From the NCBI GenBank assembly GCA_002256345.1, contig NKIY01000002.1, forward strand, positions 620,001 to 684,000: DNA of 64,000 nt. The letters run 5' to 3'. The notes under the pieces were generated by a model. It searched no databases. It saw nothing but the letters and a program-made list of their open reading frames with translations, and was not told the origin of the DNA. The stretch is from Bradyrhizobiaceae bacterium PARB1 (GTDB lineage Bacteria; Pseudomonadota; Alphaproteobacteria; Rhizobiales; Xanthobacteraceae). Each line of letters begins with the position of its first letter. Within the stretch, counting starts at the first letter, position 1. Below are positions 45,633-54,852 of this stretch, piece after piece. The position numbers and the translations under genes were made by a program.

Positions 45633-46469
45633 ATGGCTTCCAAAGGCCATTTGGCGTTACAGAGCGAACCACAACGCGCAGCGATGCAGGCGCCCGGGTA
45701 CGGGCCGACAGGGAAGACAGATCTGATGCTGGTCAGGCAGGCCGCTAACGTTTTGGAATTGATGGAATATTTTGCCCGCCGCAAACGGCCGGCGACGCTG
45801 GCGGAGATTTCCGACGATCTTGGCTGGCCACGCTCCAGCACGTTCAATCTGGTTGGCACGATCGCCGACAAAGGCTGGCTCTACGAGCCGCGCGCGCGCA
45901 ATGGATATTATCCTAGCCCGCGCTGGCTCACCCTGGCCCGCACGGTCGCCGAAGCCGAGCCGCTGCCGGACGCAGCGCATGCGCTGGTGCTGGAGATCGC
46001 CGACAAGACCGGCGAAACCACGGCCATCGCCGCGCTCGCCGGGACCAACGCGATCTTCCTCGACGTCGTCGAGTCCTCGCATTCAGTGCGCTACTTCGCG
46101 CAGATCGGCGACCGCGTCCCGGTTTATGCGAGCTCGGTCGGCCGCGCCATTCTAGCCCAGCAGACGCCCGAGGAGCGCCGCGCGATCTACCGCAAGATCA
46201 AATTCGAATCGTTTTCAAACACGACACCGTGCTCCGTCGAAGCCATCGAGACTTCGCTCAATGAGGCAGTCGAGCGCGGCTATCACCAGAGTTCGTCAGA
46301 GTATATCCCAGACCTTGCCGGCGTGGCCGTGCCGTTACCACTCAATCATCGACGGCTATCGCTTGTCGTCGCAGGTCCGACCTCACGATGTCTCAATCGG
46401 CGGCCCGAGACGGCGGCGGCGATCCTCGCCAGCGTCGAACGTTTCAAGACCGAGACGTCAACCGACTAG
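45633..46469 (+). CDS. IclR-family transcriptional regulator
   Basis: Up to 278 residues from ATG 45633; ATG 45684 or 45726 are alternatives because no start has a strong ribosome site. Residues about 34-95 are the winged-helix DNA-binding domain (LELMEYFARRKRPATLAEIS and WPRSSTFNLVGTI). Residues 110-275 are the IclR effector domain (GETTAIAALAGTNAIFLDVV, VPVYASSVGRAILA, SSSEYIPDLAGVAVPL). It is divergent from the solute-binding protein gene and so probably regulates it and the SDR gene in response to a small organic acid. Confidence 0.92.
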   Translation: MASKGHLALQSEPQRAAMQAPGYGPTGKTDLMLVRQAANVLELMEYFARRKRPATLAEISDDLGWPRSSTFNLVGTIADKGWLYEPRARNGYYPSPRWLTLARTVAEAEPLPDAAHALVLEIADKTGETTAIAALAGTNAIFLDVVESSHSVRYFAQIGDRVPVYASSVGRAILAQQTPEERRAIYRKIKFESFSNTTPCSVEAIETSLNEAVERGYHQSSSEYIPDLAGVAVPLPLNHRRLSLVVAGPTSRCLNRRPETAAAILASVERFKTETSTD

Positions 46470-46505
46470 CCGGTAGGCTCCGATTACTCACCTGACCATT
46501 TGCGA

Positions 46506-49500
46506 TCAGTTGCTATTATTGTTCTGGTTCGGAAATTCGACCTGATTGTTCTGCTTGCCAGTGCTGAAGTCGAAAATCTTGCGGGTAATACCGGGCGCAA
46601 TGGCAGAGAGCGGATTGACGCGCAGGACTGGCGCACCGGGCGTACCGACGACCTCATAGGTCACGCCGAACAGACCTTCATTACTGCCGCCGCCGAGAAA
46701 CAGGCCGACCACCGGGATCTGGCCGAACATGTTGTTGAGACCGTACATCGGCACAAAAGTGCCGCTCATCCGCACCTGATTGGCGTTGTAGTCGATATTG
46801 CCTTCAATCGTCGCACCCACCGACGGCCCCTGCACCAGCCCGTCGCGAACCGTCATGAAGCCATTCTGCCGCGTGAACTCCGCGCGCAAGCGGGAGAACG
46901 AGACGCCGCTGTTCTGCGCGCCCGGCGGGCCGTTGGAGGCGGCGACGCGCTCAAGCGACGCCTCTCCCTTTACGGTGAAGTTTCGCACATTGATCAGACC
47001 TTCCTTCGGACGCGAATCCGTCGAGGGCGCGTCCATCGCCAGTGCGAGCTGACCGCCGATCATCTTGGAATAGGTGTCGGTGACGCGCAGAAATGCACCG
47101 GCATCGTTGGTCTCAATGAAAATCACATCCCGGCCGGCGCCTTGCGCCTTGCCGCGCATGTCCCCTGTGAGCTGTGTGTCGCGGCCGAGCTTGCCGGCCA
47201 GTGCGAATTTCGAGATGGTACCGTTGCGGCGCGACACTTTGGCATCGACGCTGCGCACGGCCTCACCATAGAAGCCGGCGACAGCGCCGAGCTTGACGTC
47301 GATATCGAAATCGGCCGACTTGGCCTTGTTCTTCGCGTCCGGTTCTTTCCCGCCGGACATCGCGCCCTTCAGGAATCCGCGGCCGTCGAACACGTCGCCG
47401 CGCATGGTCACCTTGAGCACGCCATCATTTCCGCGTTCGGCCTTGATGGATGTCTTGTCGCCCTCGGACGGCGAATAGGTCGGGAAGTTGACATTGACCA
47501 GATCGCCGTTCTGATCGAGCTCGACCGATCCCTTGATCGATGTCCCTGCGCCATCGACATTGATGTCTTCGAGGCGAGTCGTGTCACCCTTCTTGACCAC
47601 GTTGAAAGCAGCCTTCGCCGATTTTCCGGCCATCTTGGCCCAGCCCGGCAACAGGTTGTCGAGCTTGAGCGGTGTCAGATCGGCTTCGATATTGAACTTG
47701 CTGTCGCGATCGCCACTGCCGATCTTGCCGATCAGTTTGACGGGAACGGCACCGGTCATCATGGTGCCGAGATCGACGCCCATCCGCACGCGGCTGGCAT
47801 CGTCCAGTGTCGCGCTCAGCCGGACATCCGCATCGCCATCGGTCGGTTTGCGATAATCGAGCGATCCGGTCTGGCCGTTGATCTTGATATCGCCGCGGAC
47901 CTGATAACCCTGATTGTTGGCCGTGATCTTTAGCGCATTGGCCTCGACCTTCTGGTTCATCACCAGCTTGTCGGCGGAGAAATCCTTCAGATCGGCGGTG
48001 ATATTGTAGGTCGTATCGGTCTTGGTGAGTTCATGCTGGATCGGCATGCCCATGGCGACCTGCGCCGTCACATTGCCTTTGATGGCACTGGGGTCGAGCA
48101 TGTTGCCGGAGGCTTCGCTGAGGCGATCGGAATTGAGCACCTCCACAACGCCCGGGGCCGGCCCTTCGAGCTTGAAGCGAATGCGCGACGGCGACGGCTT
48201 CGGCGCCATGTCCGGCACTTCGAACACGATGTCGCTGAGATTGATCTTGCGGCCGGTCGGGGTATCGACATTGGCCTGGCTGATGGTCACGGTGGCGGTG
48301 CGGCCGGTGATGCGTGCGCGCAGATCACCGTCGTGCACCACGGGCAGGCCATCCACCGGACGCAGCGATACGTCATTGGCGATGATGGCGACGTTCAGAC
48401 CGTCGTCCGGGATCGGCGGACCGCGGCGTGTCAGGTTCTTGGTCGGCGAATTCACGCCGATCTCGATGCGTTGCAGGTTGCCGCCCTCGATGCGCTCGAT
48501 GACCCATTCGCGCACTTCCGGCACGATCAACACCGGCCACATCCGCTTGAGGGCCGAGGCCGACATCGGCGTTCCCGCAAAGCCAAGCTTCATGCGCGGC
48601 TCACCCGCATAGTCGACGCTGCCGGTGCCGGCGACACCGAGTTCACCGTTGCTGATATTGGCCTGGGTCAGCGACACCAGCCGATTGTCCGGATCGAATT
48701 TGGCGCGAATGGAAATGTTGTTGAAGATCAGCGGTGCTTCGTTGGGATTGCGGCCGCCGAGCACGATGGTGCCGCCGCTGAGGCCCGCCTGCCATGCGTT
48801 GGATGTGCCGTTGGGCGGCTCCACATGGGCCAGTAGCGTCACGCGATTGCTGCCAGAAACGACCTTGAACGGCGCCAGCAGCACGCGGCGACCGGAATCC
48901 CATTCGAAGCTGATCTCGGCGCTATCGATCGGCATCGGATAATCGGGCGTGTCATTGTCGATGATATCGCCCGCCCCCGCCACCAGCTTGCCGCGCAGAT
49001 AGGTCGGCACACCGTCGCGGCCGATTTCGCCCCTCAGTTCGCCGGTCAGCGGGATGTCGGCACTGTAGGTGAGGTCTTTCATCCGCAACGCCAGCAGGAT
49101 GTTCTTGGTCGAGACGCTGTCGGCCTTGAGATCCACCGAGCGCACGCCATTGGCAGGCGCGCCGACATTGATGCCAAGCGACCAAGGCGCCTTGCCGCCC
49201 TCGCCTACCGTAAGCGCGACGCCGCCACCGCTCGGTCTGCGCAGGCTGAGTGAGATATTGCTGAACTCCCACTTGTTGCCACGCTGCTGGTCATCCACGA
49301 CAAGGCGGCCGTTTTTCAGGCCAACCTCATTGAGATTTTGGCCATCGAGACCGGACAGGGTCAGCGTATCGAGCCAATCGAGACCAGCGAGAATCCCCGA
49401 GGGCGCTTCGCGCTGTGCCGGTGCCCCCCCTGGGGGCGGCTGTACCTGAATGACGGGAGGTTGCGGTTGCCGAGGGAATGTGAGTTCCGGCTGCTTGGCC

Positions 49501-50168
49501 GGCCCGAGCCACGAACCCGGCACCCGCGGCGATGCAATGCCGGTTGCGATCGGCCTCTCATTGTTGCCTGTGGAGACCGTGACCTGCCCGTCCGGCGTGA
49601 TGCGCACTGCGAGCGCGACATCGACGAGATTAAGACTCTCGGCCCGCATACGCCCCATCAGCATGGCAGCGACGGAAACCTTGACTTCCGCCTTCGGCGC
49701 GCTGGCGATCACATTGTGGTCGCGATCGCGAACAACGATATCGCGGATGCGCACCGCCATACGGATACGGCCGGCACGTTCGATCTGGGTACCGCCGATC
49801 TCGACAGTGTTCCCCTCGCCGATATTGTCCTGGATCGCATCGGCGAGCCATGGCGTCGCGATATCGAAATTGATCGGCCCGGCGCCCAGCCGCCACCACA
49901 GGACGGCGAAGCAGACTGTAGAGACGATGAGCAAGCCGCCAAACACTGTGACGATACGCTTGAACCAGCGACCACCGGTATAATTCTCACCCAGCGCCCG
50001 GAAGCGGTCACCCAGCCGCTGCCAGCCAGAGGACTTTCGCGACAGCAATTTGCGCGCGCGATCGTGGCCTGCTGCATAGTGCTGGCGATCCCAATCGGAA
50101 TCGTCCCACTGCATGGACCTGTCATCGGCGCGCGGACGAGGCGCTGCGGGTGGCTTGCTTTTTGCCAT
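46506..50168 (-). CDS. Large AsmA/YhdP-like envelope protein (DUF3971 family)
   Basis: A protein of 1220 residues. A polar N-terminal cytoplasmic part (1-70) precedes one membrane helix (about 71-93). The rest is a very long periplasmic beta-rich domain (IRDIVVRDRDHNVIASAPKA, IGVNSPTKNLTRRGPP) ending with AsmA-like C-terminal repeats (VRMSGTFVPMYGLNNMFGQI). YhdP and TamB relatives in this superfamily form grooved rods that carry phospholipid to the outer membrane. By analogy this protein may do so, though that is inference. It converges on the IclR gene. Long antisense frames here are shadows. Confidence 0.88.
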   Translation of the reverse strand: MAKSKPPAAPRPRADDRSMQWDDSDWDRQHYAAGHDRARKLLSRKSSGWQRLGDRFRALGENYTGGRWFKRIVTVFGGLLIVSTVCFAVLWWRLGAGPINFDIATPWLADAIQDNIGEGNTVEIGGTQIERAGRIRMAVRIRDIVVRDRDHNVIASAPKAEVKVSVAAMLMGRMRAESLNLVDVALAVRITPDGQVTVSTGNNERPIATGIASPRVPGSWLGPAKQPELTFPRQPQPPVIQVQPPPGGAPAQREAPSGILAGLDWLDTLTLSGLDGQNLNEVGLKNGRLVVDDQQRGNKWEFSNISLSLRRPSGGGVALTVGEGGKAPWSLGINVGAPANGVRSVDLKADSVSTKNILLALRMKDLTYSADIPLTGELRGEIGRDGVPTYLRGKLVAGAGDIIDNDTPDYPMPIDSAEISFEWDSGRRVLLAPFKVVSGSNRVTLLAHVEPPNGTSNAWQAGLSGGTIVLGGRNPNEAPLIFNNISIRAKFDPDNRLVSLTQANISNGELGVAGTGSVDYAGEPRMKLGFAGTPMSASALKRMWPVLIVPEVREWVIERIEGGNLQRIEIGVNSPTKNLTRRGPPIPDDGLNVAIIANDVSLRPVDGLPVVHDGDLRARITGRTATVTISQANVDTPTGRKINLSDIVFEVPDMAPKPSPSRIRFKLEGPAPGVVEVLNSDRLSEASGNMLDPSAIKGNVTAQVAMGMPIQHELTKTDTTYNITADLKDFSADKLVMNQKVEANALKITANNQGYQVRGDIKINGQTGSLDYRKPTDGDADVRLSATLDDASRVRMGVDLGTMMTGAVPVKLIGKIGSGDRDSKFNIEADLTPLKLDNLLPGWAKMAGKSAKAAFNVVKKGDTTRLEDINVDGAGTSIKGSVELDQNGDLVNVNFPTYSPSEGDKTSIKAERGNDGVLKVTMRGDVFDGRGFLKGAMSGGKEPDAKNKAKSADFDIDVKLGAVAGFYGEAVRSVDAKVSRRNGTISKFALAGKLGRDTQLTGDMRGKAQGAGRDVIFIETNDAGAFLRVTDTYSKMIGGQLALAMDAPSTDSRPKEGLINVRNFTVKGEASLERVAASNGPPGAQNSGVSFSRLRAEFTRQNGFMTVRDGLVQGPSVGATIEGNIDYNANQVRMSGTFVPMYGLNNMFGQIPVVGLFLGGGSNEGLFGVTYEVVGTPGAPVLRVNPLSAIAPGITRKIFDFSTGKQNNQVEFPNQNNNSN

Positions 50169-50677
50169 GTCCTCTAGGTGCCGGGCCTCTCAAGGGGTGG
50201 CGCTGATTGTGAGACCGATCGCCACCGACAGTTTGCATCGATCTGTGCCGAACGCCCAACTGCCGGCAAAACTGCCAATCCCGGATTTGAATTATAGCTC
50301 GTCTCGGTCGTCGCGGCGCCGACCAGGCGCGGACAACGTGTGTCGTTCCGAATCCTTCGGTCACCATACAGCGGGGTCGGCGTTTTTGCACCGCGCCGCT
50401 GTCTCAACGGTTCCTCGAAGCACGTCCGCAATCTCACCACAGAGACCGTTCGAAAGCGACGAAAGGAAGGCGTATGTGCAAGAAATTGCGCAAGAATCCC
50501 TCGAAATACGAGACAACGATATGGCCTGCCGCGTCCCCCCGATTGTCGCCCTCGAACGGCTCCCGCTGCGGCCATCCGTCTCGTCGCAGCGCGGGCCCCG
50601 GATTTCGACCATGGAGCCGTTCCCGCGCCTCGGATAAAGACGGGCCGACGACATGCCGATGACGAAGGGGCTGCCCG
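50169..50677. other. Intergenic region between the AsmA-like and peroxiredoxin genes
   Basis: 509 bp between divergent genes, expected to hold both promoters. Overlapping short frames exist on both strands but none has family-like composition. One 62-codon frame at 50474 has a good Shine-Dalgarno (AAGGAAGG) but an Arg/Pro/Ser-rich end typical of noise. No repeats or hairpins stand out. Confidence 0.6.
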
Positions 50678-51160
50678 ATGGCGAAAACAACGACGACCGA
50701 TTTGATCGAAGGGAAAAAGGCACCTGCCTTCAAGCTGCAACGCGACGGCGGCGCGGTGGTTTCATTGTCCGATTACGCAGGCCGCAAATTGGCGATCTTT
50801 TTCTATCCGCGCGCCAGCACGCCCGGCTGCACCAGGGAGGCGATGGACTTCACCCGCCTCGCCGCCAACTTCGAGGCCGCGGATACCGCCCTGCTTGGCG
50901 TCTCCGCGGACCCGCTAAAAGCGCAAGAGAAGTTTCGCGACAAATATGAACTCAGCATGCCGCTGCTCTCGGATGCCACGCAGACGATGCTTACCGCCTA
51001 TGGTGCTTGGGGCGAAAAGAAGTTGTACGGCAAGGTGTTCGAAGGCGTTCTTCGTAGCACGGTGCTGATCGGCCGGGACGGCAAGGTCATCAAGGCCTGG
51101 CGCAATGTAAAGGTGGACGGCCATGCGGATGCGGTGCTCGCCGAGGCACTTCGGCATTAA
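50678..51160 (+). CDS. bcp: Thioredoxin-dependent peroxiredoxin, Bcp/PrxQ group (one cysteine)
   Basis: A protein of 160 residues from ATG 50678, with GAAGGGG eight bases before. The peroxidatic cysteine is C51 in FYPRASTPGCTREAMDF. The usual resolving cysteine five residues later is absent (Met), and there is no other cysteine in the protein, so it acts as a 1-Cys enzyme needing an external thiol. It reduces hydrogen peroxide and organic peroxides in the cytoplasm. It is followed by the M23 peptidase gene 111 bp downstream. Confidence 0.93.
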   Translation: MAKTTTTDLIEGKKAPAFKLQRDGGAVVSLSDYAGRKLAIFFYPRASTPGCTREAMDFTRLAANFEAADTALLGVSADPLKAQEKFRDKYELSMPLLSDATQTMLTAYGAWGEKKLYGKVFEGVLRSTVLIGRDGKVIKAWRNVKVDGHADAVLAEALRH

Positions 51161-51271
51161 CCCATATTCAAATTGACGGACGTCATTTAGCTGGAATTAA
51201 CCATGCCGGGCTCAAATCCCTCCCGTTAGTTGAGCCCGCCGATGAGTCTCCCGGCAGGCCCGGGAGTGCTG

Positions 51272-52633
51272 ATGTCGAACCGTCCTGTCCAATACGCCGA
51301 GTACCCTCAGCACCACGCTCACGACCACGGACGCCCCCAACCGCGCCGCGTCGCCGCCGCCAAGCCGCCAGCCACGATGGTGGCCCGGCAGAGCGATTAC
51401 ACGATCGCACATCGTGGCAAACAGGTCCGCATCGGCCCGGTGATGTTCTGGATCGTGGTCGGCACGGTGACTGTCCTCGGCGCGTGGTCTGCTGCGACCG
51501 CGACCTATTTCACCTTCCGCGACGACGTGCTGACCAAGCTGATCGCCCGTCAGGCCGACATGCAATATGCCTATGAGGACCGTATTGCGGAGCTACGCGC
51601 GAAGATCGACCGCACCACCAGCCGCCAGATGCTGGATCAGGAGCAGTTCGACAAGAAGCTGGAACAGGTGATGCGCCGCCAGAACCAGCTGGAATCCCGC
51701 GCCAGCGCGCTTGGCAGCGTGCCAGACCTGTCGGTCACCGGCTCGATCCCGCCAAAACCTCCCGGCCGCGGTGCATCGCTGGACACCAATTCGATCCCCA
51801 GGCCCTCACCGATCAGCGACACCGTGACCTTCGTCGCGCCACCTGACCGCGAGGCACGGCTGGAATCGCGCGCGCCTGTTCTGGCAGCGCCGCCGCAAAC
51901 CCAGGTCGCCAAGCTTGGCGGCGCCGACAACGTCATCGATCGTCTGCAGGCATCGCTCGACCGCGTTGAAAGCCGTCAGCTTGCTGCTTTGAGTTCGACC
52001 GAAGAAGCGATCGATTCCAAGGTCCGCCGCATGCGCGGCGCCATTTCCGATCTCGGCCTCAACATGGCCAAGCTGGAAGCAGCCGCACCGCGTGGCGGGA
52101 TGGGCGGACCGTATATTCCGGTGAAACTCTCGGCGAGCGCCGATCCTTTCGAGCGCCAGCTCTATCGGCTCCAGCTCACCCGGGCGCAGATGGACAAGCT
52201 GAACCGCACCATGGCGCAGGTTCCCTATCGCAAGCCCGTGGTCGGCACCGTCGAATTCAGCTCCGGATTCGGCGTGCGCACCGATCCGTTTCTCGGCCGC
52301 CCCGCGATGCATGCCGGTCTCGACTTCCGCGGCTCCACTGGCGATCCGATCCGAGCGACCGCGAACGGCCGCGTCGTCTCTGCAGCCTATGCCGGCGGTT
52401 ACGGCCGCATGGTCGAGATCGACCACGGCAACGGCCTGTCGACCCGCTACGGCCACATGTCGGCGATCCATGTGAAGGTCGGTGACAGCATCAAGATCGG
52501 TCAGGTCATTGGCCTCGTCGGCTCCACGGGCCGTTCCACTGGCCCGCATCTGCACTACGAAACCCGCATCGATGGCGAAGCGGTCGACCCGCAGAAGTTT
52601 CTCCGCGCGGGCGTGCGCCTCAGCGCCGGCTGA
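51272..52633 (+). CDS. M23-family peptidoglycan endopeptidase, membrane-anchored
   Basis: A protein of 453 residues from ATG 51272 (GGGAG upstream); ATG 51242 is another candidate. A His/Pro-rich cytoplasmic start leads to one membrane helix (about 55-75), then a coiled coil (about 85-150), a Pro-rich linker, and a LytM domain (about 320-440). Zinc ligands are visible in AMHAGLDFRG and HLHYE, with the conserved RYGHM between. All metal-binding residues are present, so it should be an active DD-endopeptidase or similar hydrolase of cross-links, unlike EnvC-type degenerate copies. It lies between the peroxiredoxin and carbamoyltransferase genes on the same strand. Confidence 0.92.
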   Translation: MSNRPVQYAEYPQHHAHDHGRPQPRRVAAAKPPATMVARQSDYTIAHRGKQVRIGPVMFWIVVGTVTVLGAWSAATATYFTFRDDVLTKLIARQADMQYAYEDRIAELRAKIDRTTSRQMLDQEQFDKKLEQVMRRQNQLESRASALGSVPDLSVTGSIPPKPPGRGASLDTNSIPRPSPISDTVTFVAPPDREARLESRAPVLAAPPQTQVAKLGGADNVIDRLQASLDRVESRQLAALSSTEEAIDSKVRRMRGAISDLGLNMAKLEAAAPRGGMGGPYIPVKLSASADPFERQLYRLQLTRAQMDKLNRTMAQVPYRKPVVGTVEFSSGFGVRTDPFLGRPAMHAGLDFRGSTGDPIRATANGRVVSAAYAGGYGRMVEIDHGNGLSTRYGHMSAIHVKVGDSIKIGQVIGLVGSTGRSTGPHLHYETRIDGEAVDPQKFLRAGVRLSAG

Positions 52634-52704
52634 GACAGCGGCAGGCATTGTTGCCCTGCCTGCAATGTGATTGAAGCGACGTCGAAATCCATTGAGGTCG
52701 CCGC

Positions 52705-54852
52705 GTGACATCTCCCCGACGCATTGGTCCCCGTTACCCCCGCCTTGGCCAGTTTTGTTTCCGCGCCACGCGTCGCCTCGCGACTTGGGCGATGTCGCTG
52801 GCAGGCTTTCACGCCAATGACTCCCATTTCACCGTCCGCCGCATCGGTGAACTCCAGGCCAAACTGGCCCGCGGCGAAACGGTCTATCTCGCCGGCCTGG
52901 GATTGCCCGGCACGCACAATTCCGGCGTCGCGCTGGTCGAGGTCACGCAGGCGCATGGACCGCGCCTGATCGTCAATAGCGAGGAAGAGCGTTTCTCGGG
53001 CGACAAACACACTACGCAATATCCACGCGCCGCACTCGACGCGATGCGCGGAACGCTGCGCGCGATGGGCCATGACGTCACGCATATCGATGCGTGGCTG
53101 ACCAGCTGGGACTATCCCGATCTGCTCGGCACATTGGTACGTAGTGTCGTGGAGGAACTCCCCGACGGCCTGAAACTGCTGCGCACCAAAAACTCCGTCA
53201 GCTTCGACGCAAAGCGCCTCGAGCAAATGACGCGAACGCCCAAGTTGCTACGCAAGCAATTCGGCCTGCCGACGCGCGTGCCGCTGCTGATGATGCCGCA
53301 TCACGATAACCACGCCTGGTTTTCATTTGCGGCGTCGCCCTTCCCCGATGACGAGCCGGTCGCAATTGCCGTGCTCGACGGCACCGGCGATCTGGGCTCG
53401 GTCTCGACCTATGTGGCGCAAAGCGGCACCTTCAGGAAGCTCTATTGCAACGACAGCGTCTTCGACTCCCTCGGCGCTTTCTACAGCGTGATTTCATCGA
53501 CTCAAGGCGGCTGGACATGGCTCTCGAGTGAAGGCCGCTATATGGGAGCCGCTGCGTGGGGCGACATGGACCGCGCAAGCAATCCCTATTATGCGCGCCT
53601 CCGCGAGGTGCTGGATTTCAGCACCGACGGCGAGATCAGGCTCAACCGTGCAATGGGCAACTGGTATTGCGACCCGTTCGACAATCCCTACAAGCAGCCG
53701 CTGATCGACATTCTCGGCGAACCGTTGAAGCCGGACCAGCTCTGGAATCCCGATGCCGTCCTGCGCGTCGAGGACATCCAGCACCGGCCGGACACCCAGG
53801 ACCGCCTCAACAAGGCCGCCGCCACACAACTCGTCTTCGAAGACGCGATGATCCATGTCATCGCCGGCCTGTTGCGCAGGACTGGCGCGCATCGCGTGGT
53901 GTTGACCGGCGGCGTTGCGCTCAATGCGCTCGGCAATATGCGGCTGCTGGAACACTTCAACGAGGCGTGGTTCGAACGAAAACAAGGCCGCAAGGTGCGC
54001 CTGCATCTGTGGATGCCGCCGACGCCCGGCGATCCCGGCGTCACCATCGGCGCAGCCTGGATCTTTGCGCATCTCATCGGCGCTCCGCGAGGCGCGGCGA
54101 TGACGCATGCATTTTACTGCGGAGACGCACCGGCATCGCAAGACATTGCCGAGGTGCTCAAGACTGACGACATCAATTCAAAGATCATTGGCGACATCTC
54201 AACGCCCGAAGGCCTGGCGGCTATCGCCGATCTGATGGCATATCTGGTCGCGCAAAACGGCATCATCGCGCTCTATCAAGGCGCAGCAGAAACCGGCCCG
54301 CGCGCGCTCGGGCATCGCTCCATCCTTGCCAATCCCTGCGACATCGGCACCCGTGAACGCCTCAACGAGCGCGTCAAATATCGCGAAGCCATCCGCCCGC
54401 TGGCGCCGATGGCAACGCGCGAAGCGGCGCTGGAATATTTTGATCTGCTGGAAGGCGCGTCAGACGCGGACTACAACGCCTATAACTACATGGTGCTGAC
54501 GGCGCAGTCGAAGCCGCATGCGCGCGATAAGATTCCGGCAGTCATCCATGCCGACGGCACCGGCCGTATCCAGATCGTCCGCGCCGGGGACGATCCGCTA
54601 ACGCACGCCTATCTGAAAGCGCTGGGCCGCCATATCGGCGTCGAACTGTCGGTGAACACGTCATTCAATGTCGCCGGCCCCATTGCGCAGACACCGCAAC
54701 AGGCCGTCGAGACCTTGCGCCGTTCGGCGGGTCTCGACGTGGTACTCATGGTGGCAAGCAATGGCACCGTCACCGCCGCATGGCACGGCGGTGAGCGCGA
54801 TAACGGCCGGTTTACGGCGTGGCTTGCGGAGTGGTCCCGCAGCCGCGCTTAG
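52705..54852 (+). CDS. Carbamoyltransferase, NodU/CmcH/HypF-like family
   Basis: A protein of 715 residues from GTG 52705 (GAGG upstream); ATG 52792 would skip 29 residues. The N-terminal domain of the family is recognised from GTHNSGVALVE, EEERFSGDKHT and the metal-binding pair in MMPHHDNHAWFSFAASPFPD (where the histidines bind Fe and carbamoyl adenylate). The C-terminal domain shows VVLTGGVALNALGNMRL and YQGAAETGPRALGHRSIL, the Carbam_trans_C signature. It transfers carbamoyl from carbamoyl phosphate with ATP to a hydroxyl of a small molecule (nodulation factors, antibiotics, sugars). No other nod or antibiotic genes are adjacent, so the acceptor is unknown. The 3' end overlaps the Bug receptor gene by 4 bp. 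Confidence 0.93.
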   Translation: MTSPRRIGPRYPRLGQFCFRATRRLATWAMSLAGFHANDSHFTVRRIGELQAKLARGETVYLAGLGLPGTHNSGVALVEVTQAHGPRLIVNSEEERFSGDKHTTQYPRAALDAMRGTLRAMGHDVTHIDAWLTSWDYPDLLGTLVRSVVEELPDGLKLLRTKNSVSFDAKRLEQMTRTPKLLRKQFGLPTRVPLLMMPHHDNHAWFSFAASPFPDDEPVAIAVLDGTGDLGSVSTYVAQSGTFRKLYCNDSVFDSLGAFYSVISSTQGGWTWLSSEGRYMGAAAWGDMDRASNPYYARLREVLDFSTDGEIRLNRAMGNWYCDPFDNPYKQPLIDILGEPLKPDQLWNPDAVLRVEDIQHRPDTQDRLNKAAATQLVFEDAMIHVIAGLLRRTGAHRVVLTGGVALNALGNMRLLEHFNEAWFERKQGRKVRLHLWMPPTPGDPGVTIGAAWIFAHLIGAPRGAAMTHAFYCGDAPASQDIAEVLKTDDINSKIIGDISTPEGLAAIADLMAYLVAQNGIIALYQGAAETGPRALGHRSILANPCDIGTRERLNERVKYREAIRPLAPMATREAALEYFDLLEGASDADYNAYNYMVLTAQSKPHARDKIPAVIHADGTGRIQIVRAGDDPLTHAYLKALGRHIGVELSVNTSFNVAGPIAQTPQQAVETLRRSAGLDVVLMVASNGTVTAAWHGGERDNGRFTAWLAEWSRSRA

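Noticed and set aside
46500-47933. Long + strand frame (477 codons) opposite the AsmA/YhdP-like gene
   Set aside because: His/Arg/Ala-rich composition and full overlap with a well-supported gene; a typical antisense shadow of GC-rich coding DNA.
50474-50662. 62-codon frame with a fair Shine-Dalgarno between the AsmA-like and peroxiredoxin genes
   Set aside because: The C-terminal two thirds is Arg/Pro/Ser noise, and no conserved feature is visible; kept only as a remark.
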